Assembly: GCA_021842465.1 (NCBI GenBank)
Contig: JAKBZN010000001.1
Span: 1 to 64,000, forward strand
Origin: Pseudomonadota bacterium
GTDB taxonomy: Bacteria > Pseudomonadota > Gammaproteobacteria > Burkholderiales > Burkholderiaceae_F
Direction of reading: 5' to 3'
Length of the DNA stretch: 64,000 bases
Made by a program: the position numbers and the translations under genes. Each line of letters begins with the position of its first letter. The stretch's first letter is position 1. The notes below the pieces were generated by a model. It worked only from the letters and a program-made list of their open reading frames with translations, had not been told where the DNA came from and did not search any database. Below are positions 49,876 to 59,434 of the stretch, one piece after another.

Positions 49876-50469
49876 ATGACGATGCAACCCAACAGCGCGA
49901 ACCCCAAACCCTGCAGCACCGATGCTGCCGACCTGCTCGATGCCGTGATGTTTGCCGCGGATCGCCACCGGAACCAGCGCCGCAAGGATGCCGAGGCATC
50001 ACCGTACATCAACCATCCCCTCGCGCTCGCCCACCTGCTGGCGACGACCGGCGGCGTCACGGACATGGACGTGCTCCGGGCCGCGATTCTCCACGACACG
50101 ATCGAGGACACCGAGACCACGGAAGCCGAATTGCGCAACCGCTTCGGGGATGCCGTCGCGTCGATGGTCATGGAAGTCACGGACGACAAAACCCTCCCCA
50201 AGCAGCGTCGCAAGGAGCTGCAGATCGAGCAAGCACCCCACGTCAGCAGCGGCGCCGCGCTCGTGAAGCTTGCCGACAAGACCTGCAATCTCCGGGACGT
50301 CGCGAATGCGCCGCCGGTCGGTTGGCCTCTGGCGCGCCGGCAGGAGTACTTCGAATGGGCCAAGCGCGTCGTTGACCGCCTTCCCCCGGTCAACGAGGCC
50401 CTGCTCGGCGCATTCGCGGATGCCTACGCCGACAAACCGGGCGACGAGGAATCCCGCGACGAAGCCTGA
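49876..50469 (+). CDS. HD-domain phosphohydrolase, MESH1/SpoT-hydrolase-like
   Basis: YINHPLALAHLLATTGGVTDMDVLRAAILHDTIEDTETTEAEL; LVKLADKTCNLRD. Confidence 0.85.
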   Translation: MTMQPNSANPKPCSTDAADLLDAVMFAADRHRNQRRKDAEASPYINHPLALAHLLATTGGVTDMDVLRAAILHDTIEDTETTEAELRNRFGDAVASMVMEVTDDKTLPKQRRKELQIEQAPHVSSGAALVKLADKTCNLRDVANAPPVGWPLARRQEYFEWAKRVVDRLPPVNEALLGAFADAYADKPGDEESRDEA

Positions 50470-50597
50470 GTCCATGGGCGACATCGCATCGGGCTCCGCA
50501 TGGGGCCGGATCGCTGGGCTCCCGATGCGCCTGCGCTACGATATGAACCTTGGCCGATCGCAGCGCCTTTGTCTTTCCTTTCTGTGAGACTGACCCG

Positions 50598-50915
50598 ATG
50601 AATTCCGGAAAAACCCGCGGCGCCGAGCCGTATGTCGGCTTCCACCAAGACAAGCACGGACTGACGCAACTGGGGCGGGTCGTGCTCGACGCCTGGATCT
50701 TCGGATTCCTCCCGGAAGACGAGGACTGCCGGGACTGGGATCTCGGCCGCATGCAGGCGCTGATGGATCGAGTCGACACGGAGTGGGACCGCTACGGCAA
50801 CCTGCCGAGCCGGCTTCCCGAGGCGCTGCGCAGCCGGCACGCGGAAATCTACGACAAGGCTCGTGCGGAAGCACGCGCCAAGGGGTGGGACCCGGAACTC
50901 GGCGACGACGACTGA
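50598..50915 (+). CDS. conserved hypothetical protein
   Basis: MNSGKTRGAEPYVGFHQDKHGLTQLGRVVLDAWIFGFLPEDEDCRDWDLGRMQALMDRV; RBS-like GAGACTGACCCG upstream. Confidence 0.6.
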   Translation: MNSGKTRGAEPYVGFHQDKHGLTQLGRVVLDAWIFGFLPEDEDCRDWDLGRMQALMDRVDTEWDRYGNLPSRLPEALRSRHAEIYDKARAEARAKGWDPELGDDD

Positions 50916-50931
50916 GCCGGAGCGAAGCCCG

Positions 50932-51351
50932 TCAGTACGTCGCCCCCCCTTTGCGCGGGGGGAAATCGAGGACCCGCGCCGGGTGATCCCCGGCCGGCGC
51001 CTTGGCGGCCAGGGCGGTCAGCGCCGAGGCGAACTCGGCCTGCAACCGCCGCATCAACGTTGGCCCGTCCTCCCGGTAATAGATCGCCTGATACGGCACC
51101 GCGGCATCGAGCGCGCTGCGCTGGCCGGGCCGGAAATCGCGCCACGCGACGGCCGCCCAATTTTTCCGGAGATGATCGACGAATACGATTTCCTCGGTAT
51201 CGACGATCGCGAGAAACTGCATGCTGCGGATCGGCACGAACACGGCGCCTGGCGCCTTCCGGAGCAAGGTTCGCATCCGGTTGTAGGTTGCCGCAGGGAG
51301 TTGACGCGACTCGCTCATCCAGGGCGCATCGCGTTCGACACGGATCTCCAT
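50932..51351 (-). CDS. hypothetical protein
   Basis: MEIRVERDAPWMSESRQLPAATYNRMRTLLRKAPGAVFVPIRSMQFLAIVDTEEIVFVDH. Confidence 0.6.
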   Translation of the reverse strand: MEIRVERDAPWMSESRQLPAATYNRMRTLLRKAPGAVFVPIRSMQFLAIVDTEEIVFVDHLRKNWAAVAWRDFRPGQRSALDAAVPYQAIYYREDGPTLMRRLQAEFASALTALAAKAPAGDHPARVLDFPPRKGGATY

Positions 51352-51511
51352 CGCAGTTTCCTCGAAAGGTCGGTGCCGGTCCGCCGACGACGTCGCAGGC
51401 ATGACTGCCGCCCACAACCACCGCCGCAACCGCGGACCCAGACAATACTTTACGCCGGAATCGACCTCGGCGCGGCAACCATGACGGTCCGCCCGGCTAC
51501 GACACCCTCCG

Positions 51512-52714
51512 TCATCCGTTTGCCACGATCATGGCGGCAATCGCACTGCACACCACCACCACAACCGGCGGCGCCTTCCAGACCGTCAGCAGCACGAACC
51601 CGGCAAGCGCAATGGCGAAATCGCCCGGACCGCGGATGGACGTCGTCCAGATCGGGTCGTAGAGCGCGGCCGCAAGCAGGCCGACCACCGCCGCGTTGAT
51701 CCCACGCATCGCCGCCTGTGCGGCGATGCGTTCCCGCAGGCGGCCCCAGAACGGCAATGCGCCGACCAGCACCAGGACGCCGGGGAGGAAAATCCCCAGC
51801 AGGCCGAGGGCAGCCCCGGACAGACGATGCTGCGGACTGACGAGAAATCCCAAATAGGCGGCGAAGGTGAACAGCGGCCCGGGGACCGCCTGCGCCGCGC
51901 CATACCCGGCGAGAAACGCCCGATCATCCACCCAACCCCGCGATACGAACGCGCCGTGGAGCAGCGGCAGCACCACGTGGCCGCCGCCGAACACCAGTGC
52001 CCCCGCGCGATAGAACGCCTCGAAATGCGCGAGCCCCGATCCGTCCGCCAGGCTCCGCCAAACCGGAACGCCGGCCAGGATGCCGAAGAACGCCGCCAAC
52101 GCCACCGCGCCGGCGGTGCGCGAAACCGGGAATGCAAGCGTGGATGGCGCGGGCCGCGGGGCGGCGCCGCGGACGAACAACAACCCCGCCACCGCACCCA
52201 GCAGGATCGCGGCAATCTGCGCGGCGGACGACGACGCCGACACGACGATCAGCGCAGCGGCCAAGCCGATCGACGCCCGGACGCGGTCGGGACACAAACT
52301 GCGGGCCATGCCGAGAACGGCTTGCGCGACGACGGCCACGGCAACCAGCTTCAGTCCATGCAGCAGCGCCGCGCCGCTGGGGCCGGCAAACGCCCCCAGC
52401 GTGCCGGCAAACAGGACCAGCGCGACCGCCGACGGCAGCGTGAAGCCGCACCACGCCGCGATGCCGCCGCAATACCCAGCCCGGAGCAGGCCGATCGCAA
52501 ACCCGATCTGGCTGCTCGCGGGGCCGGGCAGGAACTGGCAGAGTCCAACCAGGTCCGCAAAGCCATGTTCGTCGATCCAGCGCCGCCGCACGACGAATTC
52601 GTCGCGGAAATAACCGATGTGCGCAACCGGGCCGCCAAAACAACGCAGGCCCAGCACCAGAAAGACACGCAGGACCTCCCAGGACGAACCGGCGGAATTG
52701 ATCGAACGGGCCAT
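51512..52714 (-). CDS. chrA: chromate transporter, ChrA family
   Basis: LGLRCFGGPVAHIGYFRDEFVVRRRWIDEHGFADLVGLCQFLPGPASSQ; second half FGGGHVVLPLLHGAFV. Confidence 0.93.
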   Translation of the reverse strand: MARSINSAGSSWEVLRVFLVLGLRCFGGPVAHIGYFRDEFVVRRRWIDEHGFADLVGLCQFLPGPASSQIGFAIGLLRAGYCGGIAAWCGFTLPSAVALVLFAGTLGAFAGPSGAALLHGLKLVAVAVVAQAVLGMARSLCPDRVRASIGLAAALIVVSASSSAAQIAAILLGAVAGLLFVRGAAPRPAPSTLAFPVSRTAGAVALAAFFGILAGVPVWRSLADGSGLAHFEAFYRAGALVFGGGHVVLPLLHGAFVSRGWVDDRAFLAGYGAAQAVPGPLFTFAAYLGFLVSPQHRLSGAALGLLGIFLPGVLVLVGALPFWGRLRERIAAQAAMRGINAAVVGLLAAALYDPIWTTSIRGPGDFAIALAGFVLLTVWKAPPVVVVVCSAIAAMIVANG

Positions 52715-52793
52715 ATCGCGCAGTATCATCTCACGCCGCATCGGCGTCCCGGCTTGCGCCGGCATGCCCATCCGGCATCAAAAGGATTCCGCG

Positions 52794-53219
52794 ATGCCCA
52801 TGGCCTTCCTCGTTCTGCTCGGATTTCAACTGCTCGGTGAAATCATCCGCAGCGCGACCCATATCCCGCTTCCGGGTCCGGTCATCGGCATGTTCCTGCT
52901 GACGGTCGCACTCGTCTTCCGCGGGCAGGACGACCGGGGGGAAACCCTGCAAGCCCAGTTGTCGAACGCTGCCGACGGACTGATCCGCAATATGGGCTTG
53001 CTCTTCGTGCCGGCCGGCGTGGGAATCATGGCCGAGGCGTCCATGCTGCACCGGGAGTGGGCACCGATCCTGGCCGGCGTGGTCGGCTCGACGATCCTGG
53101 GCGTCATCGCGACGGGAACCGTGATGCACCGCGCGACCCGGACGACCGCAAATGGCGCGGCGTTCGCGGAGCCCGGATCGGAACCGCAGCCGTCCCCGGC
53201 CGCCGGCGAGGACGCGTGA
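52794..53219 (+). CDS. CidA/LrgA family protein
   Basis: FQLLGEIIRSATHIPLPGPVIGMFLL; LLFVPAGVGIM. Confidence 0.9.
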   Translation: MPMAFLVLLGFQLLGEIIRSATHIPLPGPVIGMFLLTVALVFRGQDDRGETLQAQLSNAADGLIRNMGLLFVPAGVGIMAEASMLHREWAPILAGVVGSTILGVIATGTVMHRATRTTANGAAFAEPGSEPQPSPAAGEDA

Positions 53220-53938
53220 TGCGCGATCTCGTCGCAGCCGTGTGGACGCCGCTGCAGCCCAGTCCCCTGCTCTGGTTGACGCTGACGATCGGCGCATACG
53301 TGCTCGGACTGCGGATCCAGCGCCGCTGCAACGACTCGCCGTTGGCCAATCCGGTGCTGATCGCGATCCTCGTAATCATCCCGATCCTGCGCCTGACGCA
53401 CACGACGTACGCAAACTACTTTTCCGGCGCACGCTTCATCCATATGCTGCTCGGTCCGGCAACCGTGGCGCTCGCCGTTCCGCTGGCGCGGCACCTGCCG
53501 CAGGTGCGCCGCATTCCGATGGGGGTCGCGCTGTCCCTGCTTGCGGGATCGCTGACGTCGATCGTCAGCGGCATCGCCATCGTCCGGCTTTTCGGCGGCA
53601 CGCGGGACGTGATGCTCTCGATTGCCCCCAAGGCGGCGACCACGCCGATCGCGATGCCGATTGCGGGCGAAATCGGCGGCATCCCGGCGCTGACGGCGAC
53701 GATGGCGATCGCCGGCGGCATCGTCGCCGCAATCTGCGTCCAGGCGACCCTGCGGCGCCTGCGCATCGACGACTGGCGTATCCAGGGGTTCGCGGCCGGC
53801 GTCTCCGGCAGCGGCCTGGCGGCGGCGCGGGTCGCCCCCCTCCACAGTCTTGCCGCGGCGTTCGCGGCACTGGGGATCGGCTTGAACGGCCTGCTAACGG
53901 CGATGATCGTGCCGCTCGTCGTGCGCATCTGGGCCTGA
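53219..53938 (+). CDS. LrgB family protein
   Basis: LLGPATVALAVPLARHLP; APKAATTPIAMPIAGEIGGIPALTA; overlaps LrgA stop. Confidence 0.92.
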   Translation: MRDLVAAVWTPLQPSPLLWLTLTIGAYVLGLRIQRRCNDSPLANPVLIAILVIIPILRLTHTTYANYFSGARFIHMLLGPATVALAVPLARHLPQVRRIPMGVALSLLAGSLTSIVSGIAIVRLFGGTRDVMLSIAPKAATTPIAMPIAGEIGGIPALTATMAIAGGIVAAICVQATLRRLRIDDWRIQGFAAGVSGSGLAAARVAPLHSLAAAFAALGIGLNGLLTAMIVPLVVRIWA

Positions 53939-53964
53939 GACGCCAAGATCGGGTCATCCATCGC

Positions 53965-56900
53965 ATGAACCTTCCTTTGGCGGTGCTGGGAACCTCGGCC
54001 GGACTTCTGGCGTTCCTGTTGGGACAACTGCGCAAGCGGAACCGCGAACTCCTCCGGACCTCGACCCTGCTCACCCGCACGGGAGACCTTCAGGCATTCG
54101 TGGCACACGTCAACCAAGCGGCCGCCCTGCTCGACGACGAAGCGGCCTTTCTGGACACGGCATGCACGCTCGCGATCCGGGAAGGCAAGCTCGCGCTCGC
54201 GATCATCGGCCGGCCGAGCGATCCCGACGGGCGTTTCGTCTTTCCCGCCGCGGCAGGGGAAACCCGGTATCTCGAAGGCCTGGAGATTTCCGCCCGACCC
54301 GACGTTCCCGAAGGACAAGGCACGGCCGGTCGGGCATGGCGCGAGGACCAGGCCTTCTTCAACACCGACTTCCAGGTCGACTTCCTGGCACCCTGGCGCG
54401 CCCGCGCAGTGGCCTTGGGGCTGATGGCCAGCGCCACGCTGCCGATCCATCGCGGCGGGAAAACCTGGGCGATCCTGCTGCTCTACCGGGGCGACGACAT
54501 CGCATTCGACCCGCCGATGCAGCGCCTGTTGCGTCAAGTGGCCGACGACATCGGGCACGGACTCGACCACATCGCCCGCAATCGGCAGTTGAAAAATGCC
54601 CAAGGGGTGTATCAGGCGCTGGTTGCGGCCGGGGACTCCCTGCTGCAAAGCACCACCGAGGCGGCGATGATCGCGCGGCTATGTCAAAGCCTGATCGACG
54701 GCACCGAATTCTCGGCCGTCTGGCTGGCGCGCCCCGACGACCGCGGGGTGTTCCGCGCGCTGGGACGGTCCGGCGAACGCATGGCGGACCGGGAATTCAT
54801 CGACGGGTTGTGCATCACGACCGAGAACCCTGACATGGCAGTTGCCGCCGCATGGCGTACGCAAGCCGTGGCGATCGGCGAGATCGACGCCCCGGCACGG
54901 AGCGAGTCCGACGGCACTGCGCCGGCGCCGCGGCAATCCGCGGCGATCCTTGCCGCCCCGGTCCGGCGGGCCGGAACCATCTGGGGTGTGCTGGCATTGA
55001 TCGGGAAGCGGGCAGAGTTGTTCGATGCGGTCACCCGCAGCGCCTGCGAGCGCGTCGCGGCGCTGCTCGGACACGGCCTGGACGAACTGGACCGCAAAGC
55101 CGACCTGCAAACCCTGCAGGACACCGAAAGCCGGCGCGCGCGCACCGATCCGCTCACCGATCTGCCCAACCGCCTGGCGCTCGGGGAGTACCTCCCGACC
55201 GCCCTGGCGCGCGCCGAGCGACGGCAGACGATCGTCGCCGTCGGCATGCTCGACATCGACGACTTCAAGCCGGTCAACGACCACTTCGGCCACGCCGCTG
55301 GAGACGTCCTACTGCAAAAACTCGCCCAGGCGCTGCGCGCGCGCGTACGGCAAACCAGCTTCCTGGCGCGGCTGGGGGGCGACGAGTTCGTCATCGTGTT
55401 CGAAGACCTGGAGCCCGACCAGGTTCTCGGCCAACTGGAAACGGCATTGAACCGCCTGCATGCCGCGGTGGAAGCACCGTTCGACCTCGGCAATGGCCAC
55501 AGTGCACAGGTCGGAATGACCATGGGCGTGGCCCTGTATCCGCACGACGCGGCCGAAGCGGACACCTTGCTGCGCATGGCCGATGCGGCGATGTACGCGT
55601 GCAAGGTCCGCAAGCTCGATCGCATCCGCTGGTGGTGCCTGGATACGGCGGGAACCAGCAGCACCCAGGAACGCAGCCGCGAACTCATCCTCGACGTGTT
55701 CGGCCGCGAATCCTCGGTCCTCCTCGCATCGCTGGATGCCGAGGTCTTCGACCCCGTCGCCCGGGGATTTGCCGCGGCATTCTACGAGGAACTGAGCCAG
55801 GACCCCGATCAGGCACCCATCCTGCGATGCCTCACCGAAGAAGAACTTCAACGTCTGAAACGAGCGCAGGCGGAACATCTGCTCTTTCTGCTCCAGCCCG
55901 ATACGACGCGCCAGGCGATCGAAGACAAGGCCCGGGGCCTGGGCCGGATCCATGCCCTGGTGGGGGTTGCGAGCGCCAGCATGGAGCGGGCCTTCGCGCA
56001 ATACGAGGCGTTGCTGCGCGGGCAACTCGAGGCAAGCCTGATTTCTTCGCGGGAACGCTACCTCATCATGCGCGTGGCCACGGCGCGATTGCGGTTGGAC
56101 GTCCAGATCCAGTTGCTTGCCATGGACCAGACCCTTGCCCACTATTTCGCGATCCTGAAGGATCCGATCAAGGCCAATGCGCGATGGGTCGATGCCCTGC
56201 CGATCACGCTCGACACCCTCAGCGATCTACCGGGCATCCGGCATGCGATGGTGTTTCGACCGGACGAAACCGGAACCTTGCGCATCGAGACGGGCACGGG
56301 AGCCGATTTCCCCCTGCTCTGGGATGCGCTCCATGATCCGGACCTGTCCCCGGATCTCAACGTCGGTCTCGGGCTCGAACGGGGCCCCATGTCCATGGCA
56401 TGGTTCACGCGGGAAGTGCAGGTGGTCGACGCCTGCCTCCTCGATCCCCGCCTGGCGAACTGGCATGCCATGGCGCGCCGATTCCACTGGCGCAGCGCGG
56501 CGACCATCCCCATCGCGGGCACCAACGACACCGACAGCGTGCTCGTGCTGTTCGGCGAATACACGCACCAGTTTTCCTCGGGTTGGGCGCGATCCTGGCT
56601 CGAATTGCTGCGCAACCGGCTTGCCACCCTGTTCTCGACGACGGCCCGCGGCCACCGCCCGATCGATCGCCAACGCGTTCGTGCGCTGCGCGACCTGCTG
56701 TACGGACGGGGCCTGAACATGTGGGTACAGCCCATCGTCGACCTGCAGACGGGGGCAGTCCCCCGGGTCGAGGCCCTGGCGCGATTGCACGACCCGAACG
56801 GCGGCGTGTTCTCGCCCGAGAAGTTCCTTCCCGCCTTTGGCGAACAGGAAATTCACGCCCTGTTCCGCCACGGCATGCACCAGGCGCTCGACCTGGCGCA

Positions 56901-57741
56901 TGGATGGCGCGAGGCGGGGCTGGAGGTGGATATTTCGGTCAACCTGCCGCCGGTGACCCTGAGCCACCCCGACTGCGTGTTCTGGGTCGCGGAAGCGCTG
57001 CGCAGCGCCCAGATCGCCCCCCGTCACCTCACGTTGGAAATCCTGGAGAGCGCCGAACTGGATCATGCGCGCAGCGGCGAAGCGATGCAGGCCATCGATG
57101 CGCTCGGCGTGCGCCTGGCACTCGACGACCTCGGCTCAGGCTACAACAGCCTGGCGCGCCTGGCTTCGCTCCCGATCGACACCGTGAAGATCGATCAGGC
57201 CCTGATCCGTGAACTGCCGCGAGATCCGATCAAAACCGTCCGCCTGCTGGCGACCCTGATTCACGTCGGCCGGGAGTTCGTCCGCAAGACCGTGGTCGAG
57301 GGGCTCGAAGACGAGGGGTTCGTCGAGGTGGCGCGCCTGCTCGGCGCCCGCCACGGTCAGGGGTTCGCGCTCGCGCGGCCGATGCCCGCCGAGGAATTCC
57401 CCGCCTGGATCCGGTCCCACTCAGCGACGGCAGGCGGCACCGCGCTGCGCACCTGGCCTGGCGCTCTGGCGTATCACTGGGTCGCCGGACACGATCGCGT
57501 CCGCGCCCAACAAACACGGAAGGACTTCGCCACCTGCCCCCTCTCGGAATTCCTGCGCACGCAAGGCGTCGAAACCCCCGAGGTCCTGCACTGGCACGAA
57601 ACGGCGCACATCGGCGCCACCAGTCCGGAGCGCAAGGAGGCGTCCGAAGCCTTGCTTCGGTGGTTGGGGCAACAGGTGAGCCTGGCGTACGTACCGCAGA
57701 CGCCCTCGGCGCCCCGCGGCGAGCGGGACGGGCGTCAGTAG
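53965..57741 (+). CDS. GAF-GGDEF-globin-like sensor-GAF-EAL c-di-GMP turnover protein
   Basis: ARLGGDEFVIVFEDLE; FYEELSQDPDQAPILRCLTEEELQRLKRAQAEHLLFLL globin-coupled-sensor-like segment; VEALARLHDPNGGVF; LALDDLGSGYNSL. Confidence 0.88.
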   Translation: MNLPLAVLGTSAGLLAFLLGQLRKRNRELLRTSTLLTRTGDLQAFVAHVNQAAALLDDEAAFLDTACTLAIREGKLALAIIGRPSDPDGRFVFPAAAGETRYLEGLEISARPDVPEGQGTAGRAWREDQAFFNTDFQVDFLAPWRARAVALGLMASATLPIHRGGKTWAILLLYRGDDIAFDPPMQRLLRQVADDIGHGLDHIARNRQLKNAQGVYQALVAAGDSLLQSTTEAAMIARLCQSLIDGTEFSAVWLARPDDRGVFRALGRSGERMADREFIDGLCITTENPDMAVAAAWRTQAVAIGEIDAPARSESDGTAPAPRQSAAILAAPVRRAGTIWGVLALIGKRAELFDAVTRSACERVAALLGHGLDELDRKADLQTLQDTESRRARTDPLTDLPNRLALGEYLPTALARAERRQTIVAVGMLDIDDFKPVNDHFGHAAGDVLLQKLAQALRARVRQTSFLARLGGDEFVIVFEDLEPDQVLGQLETALNRLHAAVEAPFDLGNGHSAQVGMTMGVALYPHDAAEADTLLRMADAAMYACKVRKLDRIRWWCLDTAGTSSTQERSRELILDVFGRESSVLLASLDAEVFDPVARGFAAAFYEELSQDPDQAPILRCLTEEELQRLKRAQAEHLLFLLQPDTTRQAIEDKARGLGRIHALVGVASASMERAFAQYEALLRGQLEASLISSRERYLIMRVATARLRLDVQIQLLAMDQTLAHYFAILKDPIKANARWVDALPITLDTLSDLPGIRHAMVFRPDETGTLRIETGTGADFPLLWDALHDPDLSPDLNVGLGLERGPMSMAWFTREVQVVDACLLDPRLANWHAMARRFHWRSAATIPIAGTNDTDSVLVLFGEYTHQFSSGWARSWLELLRNRLATLFSTTARGHRPIDRQRVRALRDLLYGRGLNMWVQPIVDLQTGAVPRVEALARLHDPNGGVFSPEKFLPAFGEQEIHALFRHGMHQALDLAHGWREAGLEVDISVNLPPVTLSHPDCVFWVAEALRSAQIAPRHLTLEILESAELDHARSGEAMQAIDALGVRLALDDLGSGYNSLARLASLPIDTVKIDQALIRELPRDPIKTVRLLATLIHVGREFVRKTVVEGLEDEGFVEVARLLGARHGQGFALARPMPAEEFPAWIRSHSATAGGTALRTWPGALAYHWVAGHDRVRAQQTRKDFATCPLSEFLRTQGVETPEVLHWHETAHIGATSPERKEASEALLRWLGQQVSLAYVPQTPSAPRGERDGRQ

Positions 57742-58277
57742 CCTTCGCCGCCGTATCCCGGCGGTGGCGGGGGCGGCGGGGGAAGGTTGCCCTGCGACTG
57801 GGGGGGTGGAGGCGGCGGGAGATTGCGCATGCGATAACTGGGCACCGCCATCCCGGGGACGATGTTTCCCTTCGCGTACATGCATTGCATGTACGCGATG
57901 TTGTACTGCCGCTGCAGGGTGTAACTGCTGCTCGAGCCTTGGCCGGCACCCATCGCCGTGCCGGCGATCAAGCCGACGCCGGCCCCCGCGGCGGCGGACT
58001 CGCTGTTGTTTCCCAGCAGCGCGCCCGCCACGGCGCCCAGCGCGGTCGCCGCGACCGTGCCAGCCACCTGCGAACCAGCAGTCGCGGATTTGCCGCCCTC
58101 GATCGCCTGCGACGCGTAGGCCTTGCAGACCTGATCTTCGCCTGCGAATACGTCGAAGGGCTTCCCGGGCGCCGGCATGACCTGCACGGTCGGGCCGGTC
58201 GGCATGGTCTGACAACCGGTCAACCCCAGGATGCCGACACCGGCGACAACTCCGAGTCCCCAGGAAAAAGGACGCAT
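57735..58277 (-). CDS. glycine-zipper lipoprotein-like protein with proline-rich tail
   Basis: LTGCQTMP lipobox-like; TVAATALGAVAGALLGNNSESAAAGAGVGLIAGTAMGAG; NLPPPPPPQSQGNLPPPPPPPPGYGGEGY. Confidence 0.8.
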   Translation of the reverse strand: MRPFSWGLGVVAGVGILGLTGCQTMPTGPTVQVMPAPGKPFDVFAGEDQVCKAYASQAIEGGKSATAGSQVAGTVAATALGAVAGALLGNNSESAAAGAGVGLIAGTAMGAGQGSSSSYTLQRQYNIAYMQCMYAKGNIVPGMAVPSYRMRNLPPPPPPQSQGNLPPPPPPPPGYGGEGY

Positions 58278-58411
58278 GACAAATCTCCCCGCAAAGAATT
58301 CCGGATGGCCGGCGAATGCCGCAATGCGGAAACCCCGCAATGGCAAGCCGGACAATTGTAGATCGGTCGGGCGAGCACGCTCCCGGACCAACGCCAGAAG
58401 AGCGTAACAGT

Positions 58412-59005
58412 TCATGTCCCGGAACCGCCTTCCGAGGGCGCCACGCCGCGCCAGCGAGGCGCGAGTTGGTGCTCCACAGCGATCAGATCGAGCACGCGCG
58501 CGAGCGTCTGGTCGACGATCTCCTCGATTGAGCTGGGGCGGTGATAGAACGCGGGCACGGGCGGAAAGACGATGCCGCCCATCTGGGTCACTTCCTGCAT
58601 GTTGCGCAGATGCGCCGCATGCAGGGGCGCCTCGCGAACGAGCAGAACCAGGCGCCGCCGCTCCTTGAGCGTGACGTCGGCAGCGCGGGCGATCAGGTTG
58701 TCGGCGAAACCGCAGGAAATCGCAGCCAGCGTCTTCCCGGAGCACGGCGCGATCACCATCGATTCCCAAGCGAACGACCCGGAGGCAATGGCCGCGCCGA
58801 TATCCGAGACGCCGTGGGCAACATCGGCCAGCGCCTCAATGCCGGCACGCTTGATCCCGAGTTCCTGGCTCGCGGTCAACGCACCGGCATGCGAGACCAC
58901 GACGTGGGTCTCCACCCCGCCCGCCGCGCGCAGGTGCTGAAGCAGCCGCACGCCGTAGACGGCACCCGATGCACCGGTGACGGCGACGATGACACGCCGC
59001 GGCAT
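58412..59005 (-). CDS. ubiX: flavin prenyltransferase
   Basis: RRVIVAVTGASGAVYGVRLLQHL; MVIAPCSGKTLAAISCGFADNLIARAADVTLKERRRLVLLVREAPLH. Confidence 0.95.
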   Translation of the reverse strand: MPRRVIVAVTGASGAVYGVRLLQHLRAAGGVETHVVVSHAGALTASQELGIKRAGIEALADVAHGVSDIGAAIASGSFAWESMVIAPCSGKTLAAISCGFADNLIARAADVTLKERRRLVLLVREAPLHAAHLRNMQEVTQMGGIVFPPVPAFYHRPSSIEEIVDQTLARVLDLIAVEHQLAPRWRGVAPSEGGSGT

Positions 59006-59319
59006 CACTGCGTGGCGTTGAGCAGGTTCTGCAACTCCCCGCTTTCGTACATTTCCGACATGATGTCGGAGCCGCCGACGAACTGCCCGTTTACGTAGAG
59101 CTGCGGGATCGTCGGCCAACTGGCGTAGTCCTTGATCGCCTGGCGGATGACGTCGTCCTGGAGCACGTCGACGATGACGATGTTCTTGACGCCGCAAGCC
59201 TTGAGAATCTGCACGGCGCGACCCGAAAACCCGCAACGCGGGAATTGCGCTGTGCCCTTCATGAACAGGACAACGGGATTTTCGGAGACGGTCTTCCGGA
59301 TGAACTCTTGCGCTTCCAT
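59005..59319 (-). CDS. grxD: monothiol glutaredoxin, Grx4 family
   Basis: VVLFMKGTAQFPRCGFSGRAVQIL; WPTIPQLYVNGQFVGGSDI. Confidence 0.96.
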   Translation of the reverse strand: MEAQEFIRKTVSENPVVLFMKGTAQFPRCGFSGRAVQILKACGVKNIVIVDVLQDDVIRQAIKDYASWPTIPQLYVNGQFVGGSDIMSEMYESGELQNLLNATQ

Positions 59320-59434
59320 GATGGGATTCCAGGAAAGAAACGGAACTCGAGTGAGATCCTACACGGATGAGACGGCGGATGCCGCCGGAAATTCCCCGTC
59401 CGGCACGTGGGGAAGGACGCGGCCAGGCGTGCGC

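Noticed and set aside
53152-53964. Upstream extension of the GAF-GGDEF-globin-EAL ORF to 1529 aa
   Set aside because: Overlaps lrgA/lrgB in another frame and is Arg/Pro-rich; ATG at 53965 begins a plausible TM segment (MNLPLAVLGTSAGLLAFLLG).
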